A stretch of 64,000 nucleotides of DNA from Tectiglobus sp965223355 (GTDB lineage Bacteria; Pseudomonadota; Alphaproteobacteria; Rhizobiales; Hyphomicrobiaceae). Positions within the stretch are counted from its first letter, which is position 1, and each line of letters starts with the position of its first letter. Both the position numbers and the translations under genes were made by a program. Below the pieces are notes generated by a model. It saw nothing but the letters and a program-made list of their open reading frames with translations, did not search any database and was not told the origin of the DNA. Below, one piece after another: positions 17,597 through 25,983 of the stretch. The DNA is taken from the NCBI GenBank assembly GCA_965223355.1, contig CBDCWE010000003.1:2542001-2606000 (forward strand), given 5' to 3'.

Positions 17597-17646
17597 CGAG
17601 CCGGGGCAGCGCATCTGAATGCGCCATTTTAGGTGATTGAGACCAC
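17597..17646. repeat. R4 element right-end fragment
   Basis: Matches the right end of the full R4 copy at 39859-40131, from GGGGCAGCGCATCT to the terminal GGTGATTGAGACCAC. It is followed by TA and then directly by a shortened R1 element, as at 40131. Confidence 0.75.
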
Positions 17647-17648
17647 TA

Positions 17649-17706
17649 GATCATCTTTGTGCCTTTATTCGGGATCGTTCCGATTCCGAATAAAGGCAGG
17701 TTGCTC
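17649..17706 (+). repeat. R1 element, internally deleted copy
   Basis: A 58-base R1 derivative with both ends (GATCATCTTTGTGC and GGCAGGTTGCTC) and the second hairpin, but lacking the first hairpin. TA is at 17647-17648 and 17707-17708. It forms a chain R4-TA-R1-TA-R3. Confidence 0.75.
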
Positions 17707-17708
17707 TA

Positions 17709-17856
17709 GGGACCCTCTGAATAAGTGTGGGGTCCAGGGGATGATCCCCTGGTCGGGGTGTTTGAGGGGCGGACAAGCCCCTCAAGGATCGCCGCACAGC
17801 GGCGATATGTTAAGGGCGCTGCCCTTTGGAAGCCTGAGACTTGTTCAGAGGATCCC
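17709..17856 (+). repeat. R3 hairpin-rich element
   Basis: A 148-base element with inverted ends GGGACCCTCTGAATAAGT and GGGATCCTCTGAACAAGT. Inside are several perfect or near-perfect stem-loops, including CAGGGGATGATCCCCTG, GAGGGGC...GCCCCTC and ATCGCCGC...GCGGCGAT. TA lies on the left; on the right the flank reads TG. Other copies are at 32516, 35867, 38032, 43294 (part) and 55944. Confidence 0.8.
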
Positions 17857-17919
17857 TGGGCCATGCCGGATCGATCCAATTGGCGGGCCGATGGTTCACG
17901 GGCCGGTCAAGTGACCGGG

Positions 17920-18129
17920 CTAACCGCTGTTCATGAACAACATCAAGACGAGCGTTCCAACCAAAACCGCCACGACAACAATTGCGGTGAACAAGCCACT
18001 GCCTGGCGACTGCGTGCGCGCGGTCTCCTTGGACTCTGCTGCCTTGCGGCGCAGGAGATGGCGCTCATGCGCCATCGTCATCGCGACGCCGGCCATGACT
18101 TCCGGGTTGTTGTCCAGTTTGTCATCCAT
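17920..18129 (-). CDS. Small single-pass membrane protein, unknown
   Basis: 69 residues from ATG 18129, which has AGAGGTAGAGG just upstream; an in-frame GTG further up adds 20 residues without similarity to anything recognised. The C-terminal half is a strong membrane helix (LFTAIVVVAVLVGTLVLMLF) ending in MNSG, and the N-terminal half is charged (HERHLLRRKAAESKET). Topology would be cytoplasmic N-terminus with a tail anchor. No family is recognised. Confidence 0.45.
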   Translation of the reverse strand: MDDKLDNNPEVMAGVAMTMAHERHLLRRKAAESKETARTQSPGSGLFTAIVVVAVLVGTLVLMLFMNSG

Positions 18130-18316
18130 GGCCTCTACCTCTACAGCTTGAACTGGCCGCTTAGGCCTTTCGCAGTTCGCTCCAACCATGCCGCTGCCGC
18201 GCGCGGCAGCGAGCCGGCGCAGCAGACCCGCTCGAAGAGCGGCAGTAACCTAACATGGTGGATCACCGGTCATTTGTCGACCGGCCTGAAATCCTTCCGT
18301 AAAATTCGGCCTGACT

Positions 18317-18580
18317 AGGCCGCAAACTCATAAATCCGCGCACATTGGTATGAGGCAATTTGCTTCGCTGCTGGACGCGAGGATGCAGACATTGTGGTTC
18401 ATTTTCAAATCCTTGTGACGCCGCAGCGAAGCTAATTGGCATATCCTGCGGACGCCGATTTGGCACTGCGATCTCAAGCGTTGCACCACTGGAATGGGCA
18501 ACCAGCCCATTCTGCGTGCCGCGCCTTGCATATCTTGGCCAAATCGGCGCCAATGTGCCCGGATATATGAGTTTACGGCC
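18317..18580 (+). repeat. R2 element, complete copy
   Basis: A 264-base non-coding element with inverted ends GGCCGCAAACTCATAAATCC and GGCCGTAAACTCATATATCC and TA on both sides (18315-18316, 18581-18582). The interior holds no ORF of note. A diverged relative is at 10750. Confidence 0.85.
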
Positions 18581-18601
18581 TACAAACGAAATCTGGCTGA
18601 C

Positions 18602-19042
18602 CTACCAGGTGCCGGTATTTGCCATCGATGCCCATGGCTCCTGCTTGTCCTGGGCGTCGCCCTTCTGGAGCAGCTCGAAGGAAATGCCGTCCGGTGATTT
18701 GACAAAGGCCATGCGGCCATCGCGCGGCGGTCGATTGATCGTGACACCGTTGTCCATCAAATGCTGGCAGGTTGCATAGATGTCATCCACTTCGTAGGCG
18801 AGATGACCAAAGTTGCGACCGCCGCTATATTCCTCCGGATCCCAGTTGTATGTCAGTTCCAGCAACGGAGCGCGATGGGCAATGCCGTGCTCTTTGTCGT
18901 CGCCTGCCGCCAGGAAAATAAGGGTGAACCGACCGCTGTCGTTGTCGACGCGGCGTACTTCTTCCATCCCCATTTTATTGCAGTAAAAGTCCAGGCTTTG
19001 ATCAATGTCTTTGACTCGGACCATCGTGTGAAGATACCGCAT
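18602..19042 (-). CDS. gloA: Lactoylglutathione lyase (glyoxalase I)
   Basis: 146 residues of the vicinal-oxygen-chelate fold. It converts the methylglyoxal-glutathione hemithioacetal to S-lactoylglutathione. The metal ligands of GloA are visible as His5 (YLHTMVRV), a Glu in LLELTYNW, His in FGHLAYEV and Glu in ISFELLQ. GGAGGAAG precedes ATG 19042. It carries a short C-terminal extension (QDKQEPWASMANTGTW) past the usual end. It is a single gene. Confidence 0.93.
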   Translation of the reverse strand: MRYLHTMVRVKDIDQSLDFYCNKMGMEEVRRVDNDSGRFTLIFLAAGDDKEHGIAHRAPLLELTYNWDPEEYSGGRNFGHLAYEVDDIYATCQHLMDNGVTINRPPRDGRMAFVKSPDGISFELLQKGDAQDKQEPWASMANTGTW

Positions 19043-19366
19043 GAAACTTCCTCCGCTTGAGCTTTCGGTTCAGTGATACGCTGGCGGTGCGCCCGAAACA
19101 AGGTTTCGCCGGCGGACGCATACCGGAACGCGTGGATGCCGATTTCGCGCATGCGACGGCCGGACTCGGAGATCAGGCAATGCGACCAAGATGGCACGCC
19201 ACAATCGCCGCCGGAGGTGATTGACCCGTTGCCCTGTCGACTCGTCGCCAATCACGGGGCGATCGACTGACCAGCCCCGGCATCCGGGAAAAATCACCAG
19301 CGCGATGTCGAAAGTTTTGAAAGACACGATAATCTGCACTCAGCAGCGACAACCCAACGGTCATTC

Positions 19367-19421
19367 CGATGTCAGGCCGATGTCGGGCCGATGTCGGGCC
19401 GATGTCCGGCCAATGTCCGGC
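19367..19421 (+). repeat. Five-unit 11-bp tandem repeat
   Basis: Five consecutive 11-base units CGATGTCRGGC (last two CGATGTCCGGC and CAATGTCCGGC), one unit per helical turn, ending about 90 bases before the TauD-like gene. The rest of the 467-base gap between gloA and that gene shows nothing recognisable. Confidence 0.8.
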
Positions 19422-19509
19422 GCCAGTGCGGACCGGATCGACGGGTCAAACGCGGACGCATTGCGATCGCCATCGCTGAGCGATCGAGCGGCCGGCCGGG
19501 AGGAACGGA

Positions 19510-20337
19510 ATGAAATATGAGACGATCACGGTGAGCCCGGTGACGGCGAACATCGGGGCGGAGATCGGCGGCGTCGATTTGTCGAAGCCGCTCGGCAATC
19601 AGACGTTCAGCGAAATTCACCAGGCACTGCAAGAGCATTGTGTGATCTTCTTTCGGGATCAGGAGCTGGATCACGAGAGCCACAAAGCGTTTGGCCGGCT
19701 GTTCGGCGAGCTGCATGTGCACCCGGCAATCCCCGGCCCGGACGGCCATCCTGAAATCCTGCCGATCCATGCCGATGAAAACTCGACCTACATTGCCGGC
19801 GAGCGTTGGCACTCGGACGTGTCATGCGATGAACAACCGCCGCTTGGTTCGGTCCTCTACCTGCACACCGTTCCCGAGTATGGCGGCGACACGCTGTTCT
19901 CTAACATGTATGCGGCCTATGACGCGCTGTCCGATCGCATGAAGTCCTATCTGGACGGCCTCACGGCTCGGCATGACGGCGAGCAACAGTATCGCGGTCG
20001 CTACGCCGACAAAGGCGTGAACGATGCCGGTAAAGTCTATCCCTTTGCCGATCATCCCGTCGTGCGAACGCATCCGGTCACCGGCCGCAAGTGTTTGTTT
20101 GTCAATCCAGTCTTTACGACCCGGATCAACGAACTGTCGCGGATTGAGAGCGAATACATTCTCAAGATGCTGCACGAACACTGCGCGATGCCTGATTTCC
20201 AGGTGCGCTTTCGATGGCAGCCGAAATCGTTGGCGTTTTGGGACAACCGCTGCGTCCAGCACATCGCGGTTTGGGACTATTTCCCGAAAGTGCGCTCGGG
20301 GTTCCGCGTCACGATCAAAGGCGACAAGCCCTATTAG
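19510..20337 (+). CDS. TauD/TfdA-family 2-oxoglutarate-dependent dioxygenase
   Basis: 275 residues with the Fe(II) triad His-x-Asp in ERWHSDVSC and the distal His in QHIAVWDYFP; an Arg in SGFRVTI should bind 2-oxoglutarate. The opening VSPVTANIGAEIGGVDLS is characteristic of the family. It would hydroxylate a small acid such as taurine, a sulfate ester, or an aryloxy/alkyl carboxylate. GGAGGAACGG precedes ATG 19510. An 11-bp repeat array lies upstream. The substrate is unknown. Confidence 0.92.
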   Translation: MKYETITVSPVTANIGAEIGGVDLSKPLGNQTFSEIHQALQEHCVIFFRDQELDHESHKAFGRLFGELHVHPAIPGPDGHPEILPIHADENSTYIAGERWHSDVSCDEQPPLGSVLYLHTVPEYGGDTLFSNMYAAYDALSDRMKSYLDGLTARHDGEQQYRGRYADKGVNDAGKVYPFADHPVVRTHPVTGRKCLFVNPVFTTRINELSRIESEYILKMLHEHCAMPDFQVRFRWQPKSLAFWDNRCVQHIAVWDYFPKVRSGFRVTIKGDKPY

Positions 20338-20352
20338 GCTGGTATGATGGGC

Positions 20353-20967
20353 TCACAGGCTGCGAAGATCGCGCACCCAGAATTGCATTGACTTGCGCGT
20401 TTCTTCGTGATCGCCGACTTCGCGCCAGGCGTAGTGGCCGATCATGCCGTCGACCGGGCGGTAGCCGCGTTTCAACCAGAAGCCATCAAGCGGTCGGTAG
20501 TCCGGCGGGCAGCGCGGATCAGCGCCATCACGCACGACGCCGCAAAACGACGACACGCGATAGGACGCGCCGGTTTGGCTGCGCTGCTGGCGGGCGTGGG
20601 CTTCGCGATGGTCGAAAAAGGCATGACCAATGCCGCGGCCGCGATAGGGGGCGAGCAAGACGGATTCGCCGCAGTAAAACGCCGTGTCAGGATCAAAACC
20701 GTGCGCTTCAAACAGCGGTATGAAGTCCGTGGTGTGTTCGCCCAAGGGCGCGCCGGTCGCCGCCCCGACAATCGCGTCGGTGTCGATGGCTGCAACGATG
20801 ATCGCGCCGGCGCCGGTTGTAAAGTCGGACAGGTAGTCTTCTTCGTAGGCCGGATCGCCGTCGTAGAGGTACGGCCATTCGCGAAACACGCGCATACGCA
20901 GGCGGGCCAGATGCCGGATGCCGCCGGCCAATGCCGGTCCTTTGAGACGCTCAATGCGAATGCTCAC
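20353..20967 (-). CDS. GNAT-family N-acetyltransferase
   Basis: 204 residues with the acetyl-CoA-binding motif A, GESVLLAPYRGRGIGHAFFD (about residues 98-117), where RGRGIG binds the pyrophosphate. The C-terminal WLKRGYRPVDGMIGHYAW is typical of the end of the GNAT fold. The acceptor is unknown. Its ATG overlaps the stop of the NTF2-like gene (ATGA), so the two are translated from one message. Confidence 0.85.
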   Translation of the reverse strand: MSIRIERLKGPALAGGIRHLARLRMRVFREWPYLYDGDPAYEEDYLSDFTTGAGAIIVAAIDTDAIVGAATGAPLGEHTTDFIPLFEAHGFDPDTAFYCGESVLLAPYRGRGIGHAFFDHREAHARQQRSQTGASYRVSSFCGVVRDGADPRCPPDYRPLDGFWLKRGYRPVDGMIGHYAWREVGDHEETRKSMQFWVRDLRSL

Positions 20968-21425
20968 GGTATGCCCTTCGAGACCTGCATGATCCAGTCG
21001 GTCAGATTGTAATAGGTTGAGATCCGTGAAATCTGCCCCGCGTCGACGGCGAAAAAGGTTCCGGCCGGAACCATGTAGGTCTGGCCGTTGGCCGCAGGCA
21101 GGCCGGGCTCGGTGGCAAGATAGGTACCGCGGACGTTGAATTCAGCAGCAGCCCTGCAGCCATCATCGCTGGCCATGATGACGATGTCGTGCAGCTGTTC
21201 GCGGTAGTGATGGGACATGCGCGCACAAAAGGCGTGGAACCGGTCGCGACCAACGCGCCGTTCGCCCTGATTGACGTCGTGAATGACATCATCGCGCACG
21301 CACTCGACCATGACATCGACGTCGCCGTCATTGAAGGCCCGATAGTAGCGCGCGATCAGATCCCTGGTTTGTTTCCGGGTTTGTTGCCTGGTCGGAACTG
21401 AAGGCGGTGAAGGTGGGTCCGTCAT
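20964..21425 (-). CDS. NTF2-like / SnoaL-type polyketide cyclase or isomerase family protein
   Basis: 153 residues of the cystatin-like NTF2 fold: helical opening RDLIARYYRAFNDGDVDVMV, then DDVIHDVNQGERRVGRDRF and strand-rich RAAAEFNVRGTYL, ending ISRISTYYNLTDWI. It is close to the ketosteroid-isomerase-related group. The function may be isomerase, hydrolase or binding only. A longer start at 21455 is possible; ATG 21425 fits family length. First gene of a two-gene operon with the GNAT gene. Confidence 0.8.
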   Translation of the reverse strand: MTDPPSPPSVPTRQQTRKQTRDLIARYYRAFNDGDVDVMVECVRDDVIHDVNQGERRVGRDRFHAFCARMSHHYREQLHDIVIMASDDGCRAAAEFNVRGTYLATEPGLPAANGQTYMVPAGTFFAVDAGQISRISTYYNLTDWIMQVSKGIP

Positions 21426-21593
21426 CCTGCGCGATGTCCTTGATCCCTGCGCCACCCGGTGGCCTGCAATCCGATGGCGACGTTGGCCTGGTCGATCTCG
21501 CTAGCAGAGACGGACGGGCGAGCCAAGGGCAATAGCTTGGCCATCGCACGCCGGTGACTTGACGGGGCCGGACGCCGCGGCTACGCGGACAAC

Positions 21594-22241
21594 ATGTCCA
21601 CTATCGAGCATCTGTTTGCGACCAAGCTTTACACGGCGCAGCTGCGCGGGCCCGGCACCCGCAGCCTCAACGACCAATTGCGTCGTGCCATCGACGTTCT
21701 CGCAGCCGAGGATGCGGCGGGGCAGGCCTGGTCGGAACGCAATGGTTATCTCGGCTATACGTCATATTCCTCGCTCACGGACCTGACCTGGCGCATGCCA
21801 GAGTTTGCCGCCTTGGAAGGGCGGCTTGACGCGCACGTTCAAGCATTCGCAACGGATCTCGAGTTTGATCTCGGTGGCGACAGCCTCGGACTCGATAGCA
21901 TCTGGGTCAACGTCCTGGAGCCCGGCGGCTTCCACGGCGGCCATATCCATCCCCACGCGATCATCAGCGGCACCTACTACGTCGATGTGCCGGCCGGCGC
22001 CCGGGCGATCAGGTTCGAAGATCCAAGGCTTGCGATGATGATGGCAGCACCCGTTCGCCAAGCAAATGCGCGGCGCGAAAACAAGCCTTTTATCACAATC
22101 GAGCCTAAGCCCGGCATGGTGGTGTTGTGGGAGAGCTGGCTGCGACACGATGTGCCGCTCAATCACAGTGACAAGGATCGCATCAGCATCAGCTTCAACT
22201 ATGCCGCAGGCCAGCACGACGGGCGGTCGCCGTGCCGTTGA
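21594..22241 (+). CDS. Putative 2OG-Fe(II) oxygenase (TIGR02466-type)
   Basis: 215 residues matching the layout of the TIGR02466 group of putative 2-oxoglutarate oxygenases: SIWVNVLEPGGFHGGHIHPH (iron His), SGTYYVDVP, VLWESWLRHDVPLN (second His) and RISISFNY with the Arg for 2-oxoglutarate. These proteins resemble prolyl hydroxylases; the substrate is unknown. Start ATG 21594 lacks an evident ribosome site. It is divergent from the NTF2/GNAT operon. Confidence 0.85.
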   Translation: MSTIEHLFATKLYTAQLRGPGTRSLNDQLRRAIDVLAAEDAAGQAWSERNGYLGYTSYSSLTDLTWRMPEFAALEGRLDAHVQAFATDLEFDLGGDSLGLDSIWVNVLEPGGFHGGHIHPHAIISGTYYVDVPAGARAIRFEDPRLAMMMAAPVRQANARRENKPFITIEPKPGMVVLWESWLRHDVPLNHSDKDRISISFNYAAGQHDGRSPCR

Positions 22242-22818
22242 TGAGGTTTGGCGGGCGCTTGATCGTTTCGATTTTGGGGCCCTCGGCAGGGCGTCGACGG
22301 ACCGCCGATGACCCGAGCCCGGATCGTGAAAATTTAACATAATCAATAATTTATGGGGCACACTGAGCACCGTTCGGGCGCCATCTGCCGGCGCCAGCAT
22401 GATCGTTTGCGCGTTCGCTTGTGCCAACAAGGGTTGCATCGTGGATGTCACATCCGCGCATACCTGTCGCGCGCTGGATGGCGCCCAAATGGCGCAATGC
22501 ATTAAGGTTAATGTTCACGCTTATGGTTTGGATGTCGTTTTCTCTGCTAATTGAGGCTCAAGCCAAAGTCTGATTTTTTGTCGCGACCATCGCACTTTAG
22601 CGATAGAGGGAAATAAATCTCTTTCCGGATTGCTGTATAAACACTGAAAAAAGAACATCTTAGCCGATTTTCGACGGGCTTGAGGGATCTTGTTACATCC
22701 TGTAAAAATTAGTGATATCAAGATATTAGTGCCGTTTTATGCTACATCTTGTCACCTTTTTTGAAACTCACTTAAACTCTAAACGGCAAAGTCTTTGTGT
22801 GTGGCTCGGGAGAGTAAA
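22242..22818. other. AT-rich intergenic region
   Basis: About 580 bases, clearly AT-rich from about 22500 on compared with the genes around it. It holds no ORF with family features or codon bias. It presumably contains the promoter of the alpha-oxoamine synthase gene; no specific site is called. Confidence 0.5.
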
Positions 22819-24258
22819 ATGAGCAGAAGCGACGCGTCCGAGGGTCGTCACATCCATGAGCAAGACGGTGAAAAGACCCCGAATAATGGTAAAGTTCAGG
22901 CACGCGAAGCCGGAACGGAATTGCGCAAGGCCGCGCTTTCGGCGATCCGGAATTGGTATGGATCCGATCAGGAAAAGACCGAGAAGGCGGCCGTAAAGTC
23001 AGCTTATAAGCAGCCGAGTTTTGCGGATCTGCCATCCTATCAAGCCATTCAAAAGCAGCGCAGTCTCGGTGGCTTGTTCGGTGTCAAGGACCCGTTCTAT
23101 CGCTGTCATGGTCAAGTGGAAGGTGCCAGCAGCTACATTGACGGCGTGCCGCACGTCAACTTTGCATCCTATGACTACCTGGGTCTCAATCAGCATCCCA
23201 ATGTCGCGAAGGCGGCCAAGGAAGCAATCGACACCTACCGCACGTCGGTCTCTGCCAGCCGGATTGTCGCGGGCGAGCGCCCGGTGCATCGCGAACTCGA
23301 AGCGGCATTGGCGGACTTCTACCAGGTCGAGGATGCGGTCGCCTTTGTCAGCGGCCACGCAACGAACGTGTCCGCGATTGCGACCATTATGGGGCAGTAT
23401 GACGGCATTTTTCAGGACGAGTTGATGCACAACAGCGGCCTTGTCGGCGCCAAGCTGTCAGGTGCCCGGTGTCACAGTTTTCGCCACAACAACATGGCCT
23501 CGCTCGAACAGCAGCTGGAGGAAAACCGTGGCAACTATCGCAATGCCTTGATCGTTGTCGAAGGCCTCTATTCGATGGACGGCGATCTGCCGGATTTGCC
23601 GAAGCTGATCGAGTTGAAGCAGCGATACGGCTGCTGGCTGATGGTCGATGAAGCCCATTCGCTCGGCGTTCTAGGTAAGACCGGACGCGGTATTGCCGAG
23701 CATTACGGTGTCAATCCCCGGGATGTCGACATTTGGATGGGCACCCTCAGCAAGACCCTGGCATCGTGCGGCGGTTATGTTTGTGGTTCGCGCGAACTGG
23801 TCGAGGTTCTCAAATTCAACGCGCCGGGTTTTGTTTATTCGGTTGGAATGCCACCGGCCAACGCAGCTGCCGCCAAGGCCGCGCTCGATGCGTTGGTGGC
23901 AGAGCCGGAACGCGTGCGCCGCGTACAGGAGAACGGCCGCCTGTTCCTGGCCGAGGCCAAGGAAGCCGGGCTCGACACCGGCACCAGCGAAGGCTTCGCC
24001 GTCGTCTCGGTGATGGTCGGTGATATTCTGCGCGCCGTAAAGCTCAGCGAGCGGCTGCTGGAGGCCGGCATCAATGCACTGCCGATTGTTTATCCGGCGG
24101 TGCCGATGAAGGCTGCACGGATCCGCTTTTTCATCACCGCCCTACATCAGCCGGACGACATCAAGCGCGCGGTTGCACTCACCCATGAGCAACTGAGCCT
24201 GTCGACCAGCTGGAAGGACAAAATGGTTGGTGTGATCGGCGCCGTGACGACACGCTAA
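22819..24258 (+). CDS. Alpha-oxoamine synthase family PLP enzyme (BioF/SPT/KBL-like)
   Basis: 479 residues. It would condense an amino acid with an acyl-thioester to give an alpha-aminoketone. The PLP lysine is Lys312 in GTLSKTLASCGG; other landmarks are NFASYDYLGL, VDEAHSLGVLG (Asp and His contacting PLP) and GLYSMDGDLPDLP. An N-terminal extension of about 85 residues, charged and predicted helical, precedes the catalytic fold; typical BioF or ALAS enzymes are about 400 residues. Start ATG 22819 follows GGGAGAG. It could be a serine palmitoyltransferase-like or secondary-metabolite enzyme; sequence does not fit ALAS. Its stop TAA is formed with an R1 element. Confidence 0.85.
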   Translation: MSRSDASEGRHIHEQDGEKTPNNGKVQAREAGTELRKAALSAIRNWYGSDQEKTEKAAVKSAYKQPSFADLPSYQAIQKQRSLGGLFGVKDPFYRCHGQVEGASSYIDGVPHVNFASYDYLGLNQHPNVAKAAKEAIDTYRTSVSASRIVAGERPVHRELEAALADFYQVEDAVAFVSGHATNVSAIATIMGQYDGIFQDELMHNSGLVGAKLSGARCHSFRHNNMASLEQQLEENRGNYRNALIVVEGLYSMDGDLPDLPKLIELKQRYGCWLMVDEAHSLGVLGKTGRGIAEHYGVNPRDVDIWMGTLSKTLASCGGYVCGSRELVEVLKFNAPGFVYSVGMPPANAAAAKAALDALVAEPERVRRVQENGRLFLAEAKEAGLDTGTSEGFAVVSVMVGDILRAVKLSERLLEAGINALPIVYPAVPMKAARIRFFITALHQPDDIKRAVALTHEQLSLSTSWKDKMVGVIGAVTTR

Positions 24259-24347
24259 AGCAACCCGCCTTTAGTCGGTATCGGAACGATCCCGGCGAAA
24301 GGCGGAAAGTCGCTCGCCTCTAAAGTGGCGATCGTCTTCGTGCTTTA
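24258..24347 (-). repeat. R1 element, diverged and truncated copy
   Basis: The inverted R1 right end (AAGCAACCCGCCTTTAGTCGG) merges into the stop codon of the alpha-oxoamine synthase gene. The copy runs through the second hairpin to GTGCTTTAAG and then loses similarity. It is more diverged than the others. Confidence 0.7.
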
Positions 24348-24516
24348 AGCGCACAGGTTCCCGGTTTGCTGCGCCACGTGAACTTTTCGATGAGCCGGGT
24401 CCGGCGGACCCGGCTTTTCGAGGTGCAGGATCCGGCTGATGGCCCCGGGCAGGCCGGCGTCTTGCCGCGAGCACTTGAATCGACCCGCAATCAGGTGTAA
24501 GTGCCTGTCTCCGCGT

Positions 24517-24591
24517 TGGGGTGTAGCCAAGCGGTAAGGCAGCGGTTTTTGGTACCGCCATGCGCAGGTTCGAATCCTGCCACCCCAGCCA
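24517..24591 (+). tRNA. tRNA-Gln (anticodon UUG)
   Basis: A full cloverleaf of 75 bases: acceptor TGGGGTG / CACCCCA, D-arm with AGCCAAGCGGTAAGGC, anticodon stem GCGGT / ACCGC with loop TTTTGGT (anticodon TTG), T-arm GCAGGTTCGAATCCTGC, discriminator G and encoded CCA. It reads CAA, and by wobble CAG. Confidence 0.96.
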
Positions 24592-24621
24592 ACTCTCCAA
24601 CCAACTGTTCGAGCTGCGGTT

Positions 24622-25644
24622 GTGACGTCGCCAGTACTCATCGAATTGACACGAGGCAGCATCATCGAGTGTCGTCATCGTGGCGTGTTGGCGGTCGCCG
24701 ATCACCGCGACACCGTGCTCGCGTGCGGCAACGTTTGCGAGCCGGTCTTTCCGCGCTCGGCAATCAAGGCGTTGCAGTGTTTGCCGGTGGTGATGAGCGG
24801 CGCCGCCGACCGCTTCGCGCTCAGCGAACGGGAACTGGCTTTTTGCTGCGCGTCGCATTCGGGAACCGAGGTGCATGCCGATTGTGCCGCCGGCATTCTG
24901 GCGCGGCTGGGGCTCGGCGATTCGGATCTCGTCTGCGGTCCGCATCTGCCGCTCGCGGACAGTGCCGCGCACGCAATGCTCAGGGCCAATCGCGAGCCGC
25001 ATCGCTGCCACAACAACTGTTCGGGCAAACACGCAGGGATGCTGGCAACCGCGGTTCATAACGGTGAACCGGTGGCCGACTACCACTTGCCCGACCATCC
25101 GGTGCAACGGCGGATCCGCGATGTTCTCGAAGACATGGTCGGGGTCGAGCTGGGCCAACAGCACTTGGGCACGGACGGTTGTTCGGTGCCGAACTGGGCG
25201 CTGCCCCTCGACAAACTGGCCGTCTGTTTTGCGCGCTATGTGAGCGGGCACGATCTCGCGCCAGCCTATCGAGAGGCCGCACTTCGGATCGTGCAGGCGT
25301 GCTGGAAGCATCCCCACATGGTGGCCGGCCCGGGTCGGCTCGATACCATACTGATGGAGCGATTTGGCGGTGACGTCTTTGTCAAGACCGGGGCGGATGG
25401 GGTCTACTGTGGTGGTGTGAAGAGCCTGGGCCTCGGCTTCGCACTCAAGATCGAAGATGGCGCCAAGCGCGCAGCAGAAGCGGTCGTATCAAATCTGCTG
25501 GGCTTGCTGCTGGATGGGGCCGGCGACCTCGCCGCGGCGAAGCCGATCACAAACTGGCGTGGCACCGTTGTTGGTGAGATCCGCGCCGGCGACGAGCTGG
25601 CCAGCGCGGTGCGGCGCCTGGCCGCCGATGTCCGACGTCGCTGA
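24622..25644 (+). CDS. L-asparaginase, class 3 (Rhizobium etli AnsA type)
   Basis: 340 residues. It hydrolyses L-asparagine to aspartate and ammonia. The catalytic Ser-x-x-Lys pair is in PRSAIKAL and the second serine is in CASHSG. The zinc-site residues of the class are Cys and Lys in NNCSGKHAGML and Cys in TDGCSVPNWALP. This serine-lysine architecture differs from the E. coli enzymes. The likely start is GTG 24622, 31 bases beyond the tRNA-Gln gene, so it may be read from the tRNA promoter. A single gene. Confidence 0.9.
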   Translation: MTSPVLIELTRGSIIECRHRGVLAVADHRDTVLACGNVCEPVFPRSAIKALQCLPVVMSGAADRFALSERELAFCCASHSGTEVHADCAAGILARLGLGDSDLVCGPHLPLADSAAHAMLRANREPHRCHNNCSGKHAGMLATAVHNGEPVADYHLPDHPVQRRIRDVLEDMVGVELGQQHLGTDGCSVPNWALPLDKLAVCFARYVSGHDLAPAYREAALRIVQACWKHPHMVAGPGRLDTILMERFGGDVFVKTGADGVYCGGVKSLGLGFALKIEDGAKRAAEAVVSNLLGLLLDGAGDLAAAKPITNWRGTVVGEIRAGDELASAVRRLAADVRRR

Positions 25645-25983
25645 CGGGTCAGCAAATCTGGTTTGCCCTGATACCACCCCAGCTATGAATTGACACACGT
25701 CACGGGCCTGAGGCTCATGGGCTGGAGGCTCACGGGCTTGAGGCGGCCGAGCCTGGCAGGCGCGGTCGGCAGCGCGATGCCGGGGTATCGGGCAATGGGC
25801 GCAACGCACCGGGTGGCCGCCTCGAGCCGACCGGCTGGGCGGAGTGCCGTTGTGCGCCGGCTGCGTTGGGCGTCGTGGTGTCGTCAGGTCGGCGCCGTCG
25901 GGTTTGGCGCCACGCTTGTCGGCCGGTTCCTGCTCGCTGTCGTTCGAGATTGCGCAACACGCTGCGATCAGGCCAGGCAGGGT
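25645..25983. other. Intergenic region with short imperfect repeats
   Basis: About 340 bases without a credible gene. It begins with imperfect repeats of GGCTSRAGGCTCAYGGGC. Near 25767 a segment (GGCAGCGCGATGCCGGG) matches 43068 next to the partial R4 element, so an old R4-related fragment is likely. Confidence 0.45.

Noticed and set aside
22819..24258. Annotation as 5-aminolevulinate synthase (hemA)
   Set aside because: The catalytic fold is shared, but the N-terminus and substrate-region motifs do not follow ALAS and there is no heme context.
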